Shown one piece after another: positions 21,901 to 36,900 of a stretch of DNA of 64,000 nucleotides; position 1 is the first letter of the stretch, and every line of letters starts with the position of its first letter. Under the pieces are notes generated by a model, which saw nothing but the letters and a program-made list of their open reading frames with translations, did no database searches and was not told where the DNA came from. A program made the translations under genes and the position numbers. Source of the DNA: Galbula dea (taxonomy: Eukaryota; Chordata; Aves; Piciformes; Galbulidae); assembly GCA_013399015.1 (NCBI GenBank), contig VWZX01010896.1, positions 374,337-438,336 of the forward strand, given 5' to 3'.

Positions 21901-24900
21901 CTGGACAGCCAAGCTCACCTTGGCCTCCAGGCTCATCACCCTCAGGAGAGGTGACCACGAGCGCTCTCCCCACGCCAGCTCCTGCTGCCCTTGACTCTGC
22001 TGGTGAGAACCAGCTCAGAGGAGCAGCAGCAGGTGCTTTCTCTCCAGAGAAGAGGGCAGGAGTTACCTGAGGAGCCTGTGTCTGCATTGGCTGCTCCTCC
22101 AGCTGGGGCTGGCCCGTGCCCACGGCAGCCTGGCTCAGTGTGCTCACCCGGCTGGGCTGCCCCCGCAGCGTCACGGTGATGGTGCTGGGAGCCTTCAGGC
22201 CTAGGAGACAGGGAAGCAAGGTGGCCCTGAGGCACAGGGACTGTGGAGGCCACCTTCCCCAAGCCAAAGTGTACCAGAAGCCTCTTCCTGATAGAGGTAG
22301 CTGCTCAGAACATGCTGCTGCCCATAGCTATGGCTCAAAGGCAAAGGGAGCTTTGGAAACCATAAGCCTTGGGGTGCTGCAGGAGCCTGCATGTGTCTGT
22401 CACAGAGTCAGGGAGTCACTTGGGTTGGAAAAGACCTCTCAGGTCATGGAGTCCAACCATTAACCCAGCACTGCCAGGGCACCACTAACCCATGGCCCTC
22501 ACACCGTATCTTCATGTCATTTAAACCCCTCCAGGGATGGTGACTCCACCACTGCCCTGGGCAGCCTGGGCCAATGCCTGACAACTCTTTCAGGGAAGAA
22601 ACTGTTCCTCATGGCCAAACTAAACCTCCCCTGGCACCCCCTGAGGCTGTTTCCTCTTCTCCTCTCACTTGTTCCTTGGGAGAAGAGCCCAAGCCCCACC
22701 TGGCTCCAGCCTCCTCTCAGGGAGCTGCAGAGAGCCAGAAGGTCTCCCCTGAGCCTCCTCTTCTCCAGGCTAACCAAGCCCAGTTCCCTCAGCTGCTCCT
22801 CACAACCCTGGTGCTCTAGACCCTTCCCTATCTTCCTTGCCCTTCTCTGGCCACACTCCATCACCTCCATGTCCTTCTTGGAGTGAGGAGCCCAAACCTG
22901 ACCCCAGGATTGGAGCTGTGGCTTCCCCAGTGCCCAGCCCAGGAGGCCAATCCCTGCCCTAGTCCTGCTGCCACCCTAGTGCTGCTCCAAGCCAGGTCTC
23001 CCTTCTCCCTCACCTGCAGTCTGGTTGGAGATCTGAGCCAGGCCAGGGAGGCTGCTGGCCAGCTTTGCCAGGCCCCCATTGGTCAGCAGCTGGTGGATGG
23101 CTGTGGGCTTCCCACTGGTGGAGGCTCCCAGAGCCAGAGAGGTGGCGACAGGGATGGTCCTGACGATGGTGCCGGTGCCGGTGGTGATGGCACTCAGGCT
23201 CTGCAGAGGTGCTGGTGCCTTCACAGCTGAGCTCTAGAAGGAGAAGCAGCAGAAGCAGTGAGTGCCTGGATGGCAAAGAGGATGATAACATGGCACAGCC
23301 TCTCCTGCAGGAGCTAGAGGTCTCTAGAGGTCATGGTTTCCCTGCTGTCTTCTGGGGGCCACAGGCAGGCCCGTGGCAAACATGTCCCCTCCAGCCTGCA
23401 CACACTCATCCCAAGTGGGGCTCCACTTCTGAGAGAGGAGGGCTGGGAGCTGGCCTCACAGGCCATGGGTGTGCATCCTCCCAGAAAACCAGGGAGAAAG
23501 ATTCCTGATGCCACCAAGCTCCTTCTCCAACTCCTCCTCAGCATCTTCTCTGTGGCTACCTAGAAACAACTCCTTCCCAGAACTCATGTCCCTTACTGGA
23601 GCCCTGAGCCCCAGGCACATCAGCAAGGCTCAGTGCATCACTTCACAGAATCCCAGCATGGCTGGGGTGGGAAGAGACCTCTGGGGATCATCCAGGCCAA
23701 ACCCCTGCTGCAGCAGGGTCACCCACAGCAGCTTCACCACCAGCACCTCCAGGCCCCCAGCCTTCAGCTCTTGCTCAGCACTCAGCAGCTCCCCTCTGGG
23801 GCTGCTCTTCTGCAGGCTCAGCAGCCCCAGGGCTCTCAGCCTTTCCTCCTGCCAGAGCTGCTCCAGTTCCCTCAGCACCTTCCTAGCCTCCAGTGGCCTC
23901 TCTCCAGCAGTTCCTTGTGTGTCTGGAACTGGGGAGTCCAGAACTGGAGCCAGGACTCCAGAGGTGCCCTCATCACTAAAGCAGAGGAGAGGGGGAGAGA
24001 ACCTCCCTTGCCCTGCTGCTCACACTCCTCTGAACACACCCCAGGAGACCATTGGCCTTCCTGGCCACAACAGCACATTGCAGACTCGTGGTGACCTTGT
24101 TCAGCTGCAGTTCCCACTGAGCATCCCTCCCCTCTCCTGATCTCAGAGCCAACAGGCCCTGTCTAGGGTCCCTCCAGCCCCCAGCCCCTCTCCACACAGC
24201 CTCCCCCCAGAGAGGGGTCCCTGGGCTCTCCAGGCTGCAGTACCTGCACGGGGGCCCCAGCAGTGGCCACACTGGCAGGAAGGGCTGAGGACTTGCTCCC
24301 AATGTCCTGCAGGCTGAAGCTCAGCCCCTGCAGCAGGCTGCTGGCAGATGCTGCTCCTTCAGAAACAAAAGGAAAAGGGAAAGAAATGAGGCTTGGAGAA
24401 TTCCCCAGCATGAAACTGCAGGGCTGTCATATGGCAAAGTGGTCCTGAAAGAGCAAGAGGAGGTTGGTGGAGATCATCTGAGCTGCTCCACACACATTTC
24501 ACTGCTGCAGCTCCAGATGAGGTTTACAGTGAAAGCCAGGAGCAAGAGGAGGTTGGGTTTGGCCTCCCAAGGCATCATGAGACCCAAATGACACCATTCC
24601 CAGGTCATCTACCACACCTTCAGCCTCCCAGGGATCCCTGCAGGCTCTGCAACAGCCAAAGCCAAAGCAACCCAGGGATGGAAGGAGGAGAAACCACCAA
24701 GTGACTCTGACCCTGGCTTCCCTCTCACACTCCCCAGCCCCAGAGAGCAGCAGGTACCTTGGAGGGTGCTGGCTGGCTGGGCTGGCATGCAGTGGGTGCT
24801 GCTGGCCACCAGCCTGCTCTGCAGGGCATGGAAAGCACTGGGGGCTGTGCTGCTGGGGATGATGGCAGATGGAGCAGGGCCTGTGGAGGAGCTTTCTGCT

Positions 24901-27900
24901 GCTGAGCTCAGCCTGCAAAAGGAGCAGAAGACAAAAGACACTGCTTAGCCATCCACTCCACGGGGCAAGGGGAGGAGTTACCAACCCACCCTGGCCAAGG
25001 AGGGCTCCAGAAAGCAGCAGGCAGGCAGCTGATAAGCTGCAAAACCCCAAAGCAAGAGAATTTTCCCCTGTGTCCCCTGCAGCAGCTAGAACAAGGAGCA
25101 CCTAGGGCAAAATCCATGTCTTTCCAACTTGGAAGTGAACTTGTTGTAGGTGAGCACCTAGGTAGGTGCTGCAAGGGCTCTGTCACCCTGCACAGGAGGG
25201 AACTGTCTGCAAACAGCTCCTCTTCCCTCCCAGCTCAGCCAGGATCCAGTCCTCCACAGCTTGGTTTGGATTCAGAAGGAGAACAGTGATGGGAGATGTC
25301 AACATCAGACTCATTCCCCAGCAGAGACCCTCTGGCCAGTTCAGGAACTTCCTGAGCCACTATTTAATGGTTGGACTGGCACCAACTGGGAGCCAGGAGG
25401 TGCCAGCTGAGCAGGAGGAGAAGCTTGTTTGGTGTGAGGGTGCAGAGCCCTGGCCCAGGCTGCCCAGAGAGGCTGTGGAATCTCCTCTTGGGGAGAGATT
25501 GCCAAGGCAGCTGGAGGTGCTGGTGGTGAAGCTGCTGTGGGTGACCCTGCTGGAGCAGGGGGCTGGCCTGGGTGACCCCAGAGCTCCCTTCCCACCCCAG
25601 CCATGCTGGGGTTCTGTGAACACCTTCCACTTTCACCCATCTCTGCCATCCTCAGACTCAACTGCTGGTTGAGAAAAGCAGTTTTAGAAGCCTAAGAGCC
25701 TCCTGGCCTTCAGGGAATTCAAGATACCAGGCAGCTCCACATGCAGAAAGGCCCCTGGTGGGGTCCTTCCTTCCCACCAGCAGCCTGTCAGAGAGACCCA
25801 CAGCTTGTAGAAAGCAAAGTGACACTCACTTGGGGGTGCTGAGCAGTCCTGACAGCTCCTTTGGGCCTGCCACAGCCTGGCCAACAGCCATGGGGATTGG
25901 TTTTCCAGAGACAGCTGCAAAAGAAGAAGAGAAGGAACATCACTCTCCCTGCTCCAGGAGTTCTTAGGGCTTAACCCTCTCTCACACAACAGCACTGCAG
26001 GCCATGAGGCTCCTCCTGCTCTGAAGGAAGCTTCCACCAGGCCCCAGGAGATGGGGAGCATCAAGAGTTGCAGATCAAAACCAGCAAGCTGTGGGTGTGG
26101 AAGTGTTAGGACAGATGGGATTGAAGGAATCAGCTTCCAAATCTGTAAGGAGGGAAAGCTCAGGCCCTCACCACCAAATCCAAAGCTCTCCTCCTCCAGG
26201 GTATCTCCACTAATCCCCTCCTGGGCCATGGTGGCACAGCTCTAAGCACCTCAAGCCATCCACTGGGATCAGGCTGCTCCCTAGGGATTTTGAAAGCACT
26301 CAGAGACCCTTGAGAGAACACACAGAGATGCCAGAGGTCACCAGATGTGTTTATTGTGCTTTTAGCTGGGGGTTGACAACTGCAGCTTCTCCTCTGCCTT
26401 CCCACAGCAAGGGAATTCTTGCTCTGCTTCCTGTTTACTTCTGCAATTCATTTCCTTTCTGTGGAAAGAAGTAAAGTTTGGATAATTAAAGAGTTGGGAA
26501 ACTGGTGCCAGAAGACAGAATTGTGCCCTTCAGAAAGGATTTGTGCTCAGTAGCTGATTTTCCCAGCTCAAAACAACTGCTAAGTGAACTGAGAGCTGCT
26601 TCCCAAGGAGCACAGCTCCTCCTCAGCTTGGAGAACTTCTCCTTTCCTACTGGAGTGGAGACCTCGACCTTCCAGCCCTGCACTGCCTCCAGCTAACATT
26701 ACTGAGAACCAGCAGCTGCCCTTAGGTGTCTGGGGCTCTGTGCTCCAGAGTGAGGAAGCCAAGTGGCAAGGCAATGTCCTTCTGGTGCAAGGGTGGCAGC
26801 AGCCAAAGCTCCTGGCCTCCCTTGCAGAGGCTCCAGGGGAAGAAGGAGCTGGTCACCTCTTCCTGGCCTTCAGGGACCTCACTGCAGCAGGTTTTCCCTG
26901 GCCACAGAGGCAGGAGAGGAGCTGGAACTTGGCTGTGGGATTGCAGCAGGCTTCAGGCCCAAAGAGGATGGGCAGAGCTCAGAGCTCAGCTCTGAACACG
27001 TGGAGATCTTCCAGGAATGTCAGCACCATCCCTGCCCAAAGCAGGAGCAGGCTGCAGGCCAGAGAGCTCCAGGCAGGGGCAGGGACTCACCCCATGGGGA
27101 GGAAGGACTCCAGCAGCACTGGGACCCTGCCTCCAAGCAGCAGGGGGGAGGTTCAGCTGGCAGAGCCCAGAGCTCCAGAAGAAGAGAGGCCCCTGGCCAG
27201 CTCCTGCATGCTGTCAGCCCTCCCCAGCCAGCCCCAGGTCACTGCCACCTTCAGCCTCTGCTGTTTTCTGCAGCTAACTCCTCCAAACCTGCAGAGGAAT
27301 TCCCATCCCCTCCCCAAGCCAAAGCCCCCAGAGGAGCAGCTCTGGGCACAGGCAGCACCCTGCTGCTGCTGCTGCTGTTTAGTTCCAAGGCAGCTCTGCC
27401 ATCCCCACTCACTTTCTGCCTGGGTGCTGAGGGCTGCTCCAGGGCCCAGGCCAGCAGCATCTCCGGGGGAGACAATGGTCACCTTGATTTTGGCTCTTTT
27501 GGAGGCCTTGGTGCACTGGCTCAGGCTGGGGGGCTGAGGCCTCTTCAGCTGGGTAGCCACATCATCTTTGGCAGCCCCTTCTGAGTGCTCTGAGGAGACT
27601 GGAACTAGGGGACACAGAAGGAGCTGTTTTGAAACCCCCTTGGTGGATGCCTCCAGCTGGCTGCTGCTCTGAGGTGCAGAGAGGAGACCCCTGCCCATGC
27701 AGACTGGCACAGCCCCCTCCAGGCCAGCCTTGCCCATCTCCCATGCACCAGGGACCCCCAAGCTTCTCCTTCTCACCACCTCTGCTGACTTCTGCCTGCC
27801 CCAAGCTGCTGTCCTAGGGCCAGGGCTTGGCTTAAGAGACTCCCAGGCTAAGGCAGGACAGCACATGGAGTCTGCCCTGCCCCTGCAGGGGGGGAAACTG

Positions 27901-30900
27901 GACCATTAGTGACACCACAGCAACACTTGGCCTTTCAGAGCAGAGCATCCTCAACCCTGGCACCAGGCTCCTCCAAGAGCCCTCATTTCCAGCTGAGGGA
28001 TGAGGCTACAGAGGCTTGAAGAGCTGCTGCTGGCAAGCTGGGATCAGAGCTCAGCCCCCCTGCTCCTCTGACACCCCAAAGCTACCTGCACAGCCTAAGC
28101 AGCCCTTCAAGAGCAGGACTGAAGCACAGAGGCTTCTGAGAGGCACTAAGCCAAGCAGCTGTCAGCACAGGAGGTGCTGCAGCAGAGCCAAGCCTCCTGC
28201 CCTCCAAGGAGGAGGGCATCAAGGTGCTGGAGTATGTCCAGTGAAGCTGGGGAAGGGTCTGCAGCACAGGGGTTGTGAGGAGCAGCTGAGGGAACTGGGG
28301 TTGGTTAGCCTGGAGAAGAGGAGGCTCAGGGGAGACCTTCTCACTCTCTGCAGCTCCCTGAGAGGAGGCTGGAGCCAGGGGGAGCTTGGGCTCTGCTCCT
28401 AGATAACAAGTGACAGGAGAAGAGGAAACTGCCCCAGGTTGCACCAGGAGAGGTTTAGGACTGAGGCAAGAGGAGGGTGCAGATGACAGCCTCCTGCCTG
28501 CTGTGGTGCTGGCAGCCTGGCAGGGCTCAGAAACAGAGCTGAGCACTGCTGGGATCTGCAGCAAGGGGCAAGGTCTTTGCTCAGAGCTCCAGAGAGAGCT
28601 GCTGCTGCTGCTGAGCCAGCAAGCTGCCTCTTTACAGATGGTCCTGAGCATCTAGATGATCCTGAAAGCCCTTCCCAAGCCACCCCACCCCAGCTAGGCC
28701 ACATGTTCAGCAGCCTAGAGGCCAAAGCACACACACCCCCCCCTCTTCAGTGCCACACACCCAGACATGGGCACAGAACACAGGCTCAACACAGCTGTGC
28801 AGATCTGCATCTGCAACTCCCTGCACACCACACACCTCCTGCACCCCTCTGCAGCCACCAAACCCCTCAGCTGCAGGTGGCTCCAAGCACCTCAGGACCC
28901 TCTGGTCCCCAGGGCAGGCACCAAGAGAGCTCTGGAGCAGTGCAGAGCTCCAGATGTGCTCCCAGCCTAACCCCATGGCCCAGAGGAGGGCACAAAACAA
29001 GACTCAAGGGACAAAGAAACCTTTTAAAGGAGCAGTTTGGGCCAGCACTTGCCTCAGGGGTTTGTTGCCATGGCTGTGGCTGTGCAGTTTGGACTCTGGC
29101 TCTGGTGGGGGCAGGCAGGGAGCCTGTCTGTTGGAGTCTCTCCACTGCACCCACCCCTTGCTCCCTGGAGTCCAAGCAGCACAGCACCTGGGGTGCTGCA
29201 GAGAGGCAGCTCCCATCCACAGCCAGGCTCTCAGCAGCCTGAGGTCACCCCCACCCCCAAGTGACCCTGCCAGCTCAGGTGACAACACCCCTGCCATGGC
29301 TTCCAGCCTCTCCTAACGCCAGGCCCACACAGCCACTGCCACCCCAGGGGGCAAAAATCAATCTGTTGACACCCTGGGACCTCACCCCTCAACCCCCAGC
29401 CTCCAGAGCACCTCCCAAACCCAGCTCAGCCTCTCCCTGTGCTCCAGCACCCAACAGCAGAGACCACAGAGCACTCAGCTCCACGTGTCTCCTTCCTCTC
29501 CCCCCACACCACCACCTGCCCAAAGCCATCCCTTCCTCCCTGACCTCTCTGCTCTTCTCCAGCTCCCTCTGGCCATGAAATGCTGCCCCACAGGTCTACC
29601 TCTGCCCCTTCCAAGCCACTCAGCAGCCCCTTGCTTCTGCTGCCACACTGAGGCCCCTTTGCTGCTCTCCCCCCAGCACACCTGGGCTCCCAGGCTGCTG
29701 GCCACATCCCCTAGGGTTCAACTCCCAAGCCCAGAAAGCCACCACAGCAGCCAGAGAGCTTTTAGGCCATCAGCTGGCAGAGGAGAGGGCTGGAGGAGCA
29801 GGGGAAGGGCTCAGGAAGCATTAAGGATGCTCTCAGCTGCTCACTGGCTTTTACAGCTGCAACCACAGCGAGGACCACGCCGAAGCAGGGGCAGGAAGGG
29901 ATACACCCCCGAGGGAGGGGGAAGACGACGGCAGAAGGGAGCAGAGAGAGAAGGAAAGAGACAGAGAGAGAGAGAGAGAAGTGAGGAGATACTCACCAAA
30001 GAGACAGGAGGAGGTGCCAGGAGGAAGAGCTTTCCTCCCCAGCATGTTTTGTTTCAGAAAAGCAGCAAACTGAGCTGAAATGAATCAGAGAGAGTTACAG
30101 AATCACAGCCCGGCCCTGGGGAGGGGACAGGGAGCTCTGGGGACACCACTGCCACCCACAGACAGAGCTCAGAGCAGGCAGGCAGGCAGGCAGAGAGCTC
30201 TCGACAGCCCACAGGGCAGACACAGCAACCTCCTCTCCTCCTAAAATCCAAGGGGCACTCTCCCAGCACTCACAGAAGCAGCCCTCTCTGGCTCCACAGC
30301 CACCAGGAGAGGGCTGGCACCCAGCAATGAGAGCAGGCACAGCCAGTGGGAGCCAGCAGCTGCCCTGGGAGCCAGCAGCCAAGCTCATCCCTCAACAGCT
30401 ATGGCCACAAAAGGCAGCCCAGAAGCCACAGGGCAGCCACAACACAGCCCAGGCCACAGAGCCTCCTCCTGCTGTCTGGCCACTGCCTCACTCCCCTCCA
30501 GCTCACAAGAGACTGCTGTAGGCCATGGGGGGAGAAATGAAAGGGAGATGCAAGCTGCAGCCTCCCCCTGGAGCCTGCCTGCAGCCAGAGGAAGCCTTTA
30601 GAGGATGCAGAGGATGAGAAAGCTGCAGGAGACAAGCAGCAGCTTGAGCAAAGACAGAAGGAGAGAAGGGAGATGGAGAAGCAGCCCCCAGGGGCCACTG
30701 GGGTGGATCATCCTCACCCAAACATCACCTCCCTTCACCAGTCACCACCAGACTGCAGCTGCACTAGAAGGTTTTTAAGCAGCACCTAAGAGGACCAAAA
30801 GCACTTCAGAGCTCAAGCTGGTTCCTTATCCACAGCAGGTTTTCCACTGCCACTGGAGGCAAAGTGAACCTGTCACTCCCTGAGCCCCTGCTTCAGTTAC

Positions 30901-33900
30901 AGCTCCAGAGCCCCAGCCACCTCCTGAGCAGCCCTGAAGGACATGAGACACCAGTCAAGGGGCTCACACCTGGAAGAGAATCAGAGTACAACCCTGTGGG
31001 GATCTGGCCACCAGAGGAAGTGCAAAGCTCTCCCTGTGAGCAGCAGCCAGGCTCCCCAGGCTGCAGGAACACCATCTCCAACCTAGTGCCAGCCCTGCTG
31101 CCCTCAGCTGACAGCAAGGAGGGGCAGAGCTGGAGAGGAAGCTGCCACAGGAGCCTGGAATTCAAGACAGGACTCAGAGGAGAAAAACCTGCACACATCA
31201 GGACAGAGCAAGACTGAAAATCCAGAGGCTAAGAGGGTGGAAAGCTGAGGGCATTACCTTGTGCTTGCTTGTGTGTCAGGACAGTGTCTGGCCTCTGCAC
31301 CTGCCTCTTCAGCAGCTGGGTGCTGCCCAGCTGGGCTGGCTTCTGCAGGGAGGACACAGCAGCCAGCTTGGTCTTGGGGCTTGAAGTTGGGCTGCTGGAG
31401 ACACTGGATAAGTCCTGCCCAGAGAGAAGGAACATTTCTTACCCCCACAGGTACCTCAGGCAGGGGGAACCCTCAGCACAGCAGCGTCCCTGTGCTGCAG
31501 CAGGATCTGCAGAGGGATCTGGCCAGGCTGATCAACAGCCCAAGGCCAAGGGGCTGAAGGCCAACTAGGCCCAGGGCTGGGTCCTGACCTTGGGTCACAA
31601 CAGCCCCAGGAGTGCTCCAGGCTTGGGGCAGAGTGGCTGGAAAGTGCCTGGGGGGAAAAGGACCTGGGGGGGTTGGCTGGCAGCAGCTGGAGATGAGGCA
31701 GCAGAGTGCCCGGGGGGGCAAGAGCAGCCTGGCTTGGAGCAGCACTAGGGTGGCAGCAGGACTAGGGCAGGGATTGGCCTCCAGCACTGGGCTCTAAGGA
31801 GGCCCAGCTCCAATCCTGGGCTCAGCTTTGGGCTCCTCACTCCAAGAAGGACATGGAGGTGCTGGAGTGTGGCCAGAGAAGGGCAAGGAAGGTGGGGAAG
31901 GGTCTGGAGCACCAGGGTGGTGAGGAGCAGCTGAGGGAACTGGGCTTGGTTAGCCTGGAGAAGAGGAGGCTCAGGGGAGACCTTCTGGCTCTCTGCAGCT
32001 CCCTGAGAGGAGGCTGGAGCCAGGTGGGGCTTGGGCTCTTCTCCCAAGGAACCAGTGACAGGACAAGAGGAAACAGCCTCAAGTTGAACCAGGGGAGGTC
32101 TAGTTTGGCCATGAGGAACAATTCCTTCCCTGAAAGAGTTGTCAGGCATTGGCCCAGGCTGCCCAGGGCAGTGGTGGAGTCCCCATCCCTGGAGGGGTTT
32201 CCAAGCCCTGGAGATGAGGTGCTGAGGCCATGGGGCAGTGGTGCCCTGACACTGCTGGGTAAGGGTTGGACTCCATCATCTGAAAGATCTTCTCCAGCCT
32301 GAATGATTTGTGCTCCCACAATTCTACATCTGCAGGATCTTCTGCCCCACTCCCTCTGAACCCTCTCCCCTCCCCTGTCCAACACCAACCACCTCCTCCA
32401 GCAGCACAAAACCATCTCTTACCCAACCCCCAGCCCAAAGCACCCCCGGGGAAGCCCTCACCTCTGAGCCAGAAGGTGAAGCAGGCACTTTGGCTGCTGG
32501 TGAGGTTGGTCTGCTGCTTCTCTCTGGCAAGTCAAAGGACAGATCCCTCCTGCTGGAGTCTCGTGGCTTCTTCTTCTTCTCAGCATCCAGGTCTCGAGGG
32601 TCAGAGCCTGAGTGGCTCTCTGCCCTGGTGAGGACTCCAGTCAGGAAGTCAGCTATCTCATCCTGGGGAGGGAAGGAACAGTTGGATCAGGTGGTGTTCA
32701 GGTCTCTAAACAGAGCTTCCCAGCTGGAAATGAAGCAGGAAGAAATCTACCCCCAGGGAGAAAGGAATGAGGCTTCTCTGGGGCTCACGTGCCACAACAA
32801 AGAAACCCCAGCAGCTTCCAGACAGCCCTTGGCTTCCTCAGCAAAGCTCCTGGGGAGAGAAGCTCTGGGGTTTCTCCTGCTTTCACCAGTGCTCCCACTT
32901 TGCTGCCCCAGGCAGAGGCACTGGGAGACATGGAGAACTGCTCTTTGCTGAAGGGGTGCTCTCAGGAAGCTCCCATCTCTCCTCCTGCAAGGAGAGCACT
33001 CAGGAGGCAGCTCACCTTCACCCAGCCCCCCTGGCAGGCAGGTTGTGGCACGTGGGCACCAAGATGTTCTGGCAGAGAGGATTTTGGGGGCTACATGGTG
33101 TGAAATGGAAGGTTTCTGGGCTTACCTGGATGCACCTGTCCACCATACTCTGGGTCAGGCCTTCTGACTTCTTTTTGGCTTTGCTTATCCTGCCAAATCA
33201 AAACCAGACAGAAGTCAACATGCAGCTGGTTTCCCACTTCCACACTCCCATCACCACTCTTCACCTCAGGCAAGATCTGAGCTGCCTTCCCCAGTCAGAC
33301 ACAGAGCCAGGCAGGAGCCAGCTCCACCAGCTCTCCACACAGGAGCACTGGCTGCTGCAAGGATCAGATGCATCCCTCAGAAGGGCTGAGAGACAGGAAA
33401 AAGGCTTTCCTTGGTAGCCCAGCATCCCCCAGCACTGCTCTCCTCCTCTGCAGCCAGCATCCCACAGCTCTGCTCTCCTCCTCTGCAGCCCAGCATCCCC
33501 AAGCAGTTTCCAAAGCCAACAGGACATTTCCTCCCCTTCAGAGCTCTGTCTCCACACTGGAGTTTTCTGTTTCTTCCCTTTCCTTTCCCTCCTCTCTTCT
33601 CCTCTCCTGGTTATCCCCTACTCCAGATGTCCCCTCACATGCTGCTGGCTCCAGCTCTAGTCCCAGGCCAAGGCTGCTGCCATCCCTCCACAACCTGCTC
33701 AGGTTTTGCTGCAGTTATTCCAATGGCAGAAGAACAAACTCTGAACTTTACTGAAACTTTCTGAGCTTCTTGATTCCTGCATCTATCACTCTCTGGGCAG
33801 AGAGTTGGGGTTCTTCAGCCTGGAGAAAAGAAGGCTCCAGGGAGACCTGACTGCAGCCTTGCAGGAGTTAAAGGGGCAGATAAAAAGAGATGGGGAGTGA

Positions 33901-36900
33901 GTTCTTAGCAGGGCCTGGTGGGGCAGGACAAGGGCTGAGGGTTTGGGACTGAAGGAGGAGATTTAGAGTAGAGAGAAGGAAGAAATGTTTCCCACTGAGG
34001 GTGGGGAGAGCCTGGCCCAGGCTGCCCAGAGAGGTGGGAGATGTCCCAGCCCTGGAACCATCCCAGCTCAGGTTGTCTGGGGCTGTGAGCAACCTGCTCT
34101 AGCTGGAGATGTCCCTGCTGCCTGCAGGGGTTGGACTAGCTGACCTTGAGAGGTTCCTTCCAACCCAAACTCCTATGGTCCTCTGATTCTTTAGGCTCTT
34201 GTAGCCTCCCTGCCCCCAGTTCTGTGCACAACCTCCAAACCCAACATATTCCAGAGGCAGGGGTGGCATGGAAAAGCCAATACTTGGCTCTAGTGCCAGT
34301 GCCCTGGATCCTGAACTCACCACTGGGAGAAAGGATTTAGCTTCACCCCAAGAAACCAACCCTCTCCCCACCACCCCAGGTGTGAACAGAGCTGACCTGC
34401 CTGGAGCATTTTTAGGCAGTTCTCCTGTTGTTTCAGTGCCAAAATTGAGGGGGTTTTGTATGCAGCACACCCAGACCTTGCCCAGTGCCCCTGAGAGGAG
34501 AGGATGCCCCTGGCAGACCCTCACCTGAGGCTGTCATCTGCCCCTCCCACCACCACCATGCTGTTATCAGCTCGGATCTTCTCCCTGAAATCCTCCATGG
34601 CTTCCACGTTGCACTGCAGGGAATTCTGCCCAATCACAAAGAGGACTGGGCTCTTCATCTCCAGCAGGGGGTCATCCACATCCTGCAGGAACAAGAGAAG
34701 CTGTCAGCTGGAAGGACTCAGCCAGGACAACAACAAAAAGTCCTTGGAGCTAAACTCTCTGTGTTGGAGCATTTCCCAGAAGGGTTCCTTTGGCCTCTAT
34801 CAACCAAGCCAAGGTCTCCTCTTTGGCCCAGGTGACACAGGACTAGGAGAGATTGAAGTTTCCTTCCCCAAAAACACTCTGGGACTCTCTGGTTCTTACC
34901 CCTCTGGGGCCATCCACGGTGAGCAGTGGGAATCCAAGGCACACAACTGCAGTGACATACTCCAGCACTGACACCTGGGCAGAGGAAGCAATAGTCAGCA
35001 TCCAAGTGGGCCAGGGCATCCCAGATGGGGAGGGGACTTGGCCAGGCTCCTGCTCCATCTTTAGCCCTTGCTTTCCTGATTAAAAGGGTAAGAATCAACA
35101 TTGAATGACTCTAATGGCTTCTGTCCCCACAAACAGGTTTCTGCCTCCAAGCCAGGCCTTGGGAAGAGCAAAGGAAGAAAGCTGGGAGTGCCTGCCACCC
35201 CAGGAGGCTGTGCTAGCATCCAGTGGGACCTGCACAGGCTGAGAGCTGGGCAGGGAAAAACCTTCTGGAGGTCACCAAGGGCAAGGGGAGGGAACATCTC
35301 TGCTGGGGAAAGGCTGAGAGCCCTGGGGCTGGGGAGCCTGGAGAGGAGCAGGCTGAGGGGAGATCTGCTCAATGCTTAGCAATGCTGCCTGGCTGGGGGG
35401 CAGGAAGCTGGGGCCAGGCTTTGGGCAGTGCTGCCCAGGGACAGGACAAGAGGGAACAGGCACAGACTGGGACAGAGGAAGTTCCAGCTGAACAGCAGGA
35501 GGAACTTCTTCCCTTTGAGGGTGCAGAGCCCTGGCCCAGGCTGCCCAGAGAGGTGCTGGAGTCTCCATCTCTGGAGACATTCCCAAGCCACCTGGGTGCC
35601 ATCCTGGGCACCCTGCTGGAGGTGACCCTGCTGTGCCCAGGGGGGTTGCACTAGATGATCTCCAGAGGCCCCTTCCAGCCCCTAGCATTCTGGGATTCAG
35701 TGACAAGGGGAACCCTGGCAGAGCTTTGAAACACAGCAGTCATTCAGACTGAGCTCTGAGCTGAAGCTGTCAGGTGAACCCTGGAGAGGATGGCAAAGGA
35801 ATGGAGGACTTACGTGGCAGGCCACCAGGGCACCTGTGTTCCACCCCAGCAGGATGATGGGCTTGTGAGAGAAGTGGCTGTGAATCTACAGGAGCCAAAA
35901 GAGACAGGGGTGGATGAGGGACAGACAAGAGGACAATGTGCTGGGGCAGCACAGCACCTCCAGGCAAGGGGAAGGGTTGGAAGGGAGCAGCAGAGGCTCC
36001 CCAGATGCTGCTGACTCTGACTTACCTCTGCCACTTTGCTCCTCACAGCCCCAATCATGTGCTCCAGGCACTGCAGCACTCCCAGCCCAGAGCTGCTGCT
36101 CAGGAGGTGAGTGGCTATGGGAATCACCTGGGAAGGAAGGAGGGACAGAGGAGGAAGGTGTTACTGGACACAACCACAGCCAGCACAGGCTGGAACCCAG
36201 CCCATGCATGGCCTTGTGCTTCCTCTCCTCCTAGGATTCACTTCTGGCTGCTCTAAAGAGAGGAAAGAGAATTGCCCCCCAGACAGGAGCTCTGCTGATC
36301 ACCTCCCTGCTACACACCTCGAGGGGAGGGGTGGTGTCAGCAGCTCTGCAGCCAGGCAGAGGCCTAAAGTAACCTGAGGTCTGTCTCTCCCCACCTCTCC
36401 CTGTCAGAAAACTCCTCCACACTTGGTAACAACATGATGTGAACAGCTGAAGGTGAAGGCTTTGGTCAGCAAGGGTCACAGAATCCTAGAACCACTGATG
36501 TTGATCTCCGAGATCACTGAGGCCAGCTGTGAGCCAGCACTGCCAGGGCACCACTGCCCCAGGGCCCTCAGCACCACAGCTCCAGGGCTCTGACATCCCT
36601 CCAGGCCTGGTGACTCCACCACTGCCCTGGTCAGCCTGGGCCAGGCCCTGACAACCCTTCCCATAAACAAATTACTCCTCAAGTTCAACCTAAGCCAACC
36701 TGAGGCTGTCTTCTTTCACCCTGTCACTTGTTCCTTGGCAGAAGAACCCAAGCCCCCCCTGGCTCCAGCCTCCTCTCAGGGAGCTGCAGAGAGTGAGAAG
36801 GTCTCCCCTGAGCCTCCTCTTCTCCAGGCTAATCAAGCCCAGTTCCCTCAGCTGCTCCTCACAACCCCTGTGCTCCAGCCCCCAAATGCATCAGGTTTGT

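Noticed and set aside
26350..26355. TTTATT in KANSL3 intron 14 (and another at about 17660 in intron 20) as alternative polyadenylation signals
   Set aside because: Single hexamers in introns with no nearby in-frame exon extension. There is no support beyond the hexamer itself.
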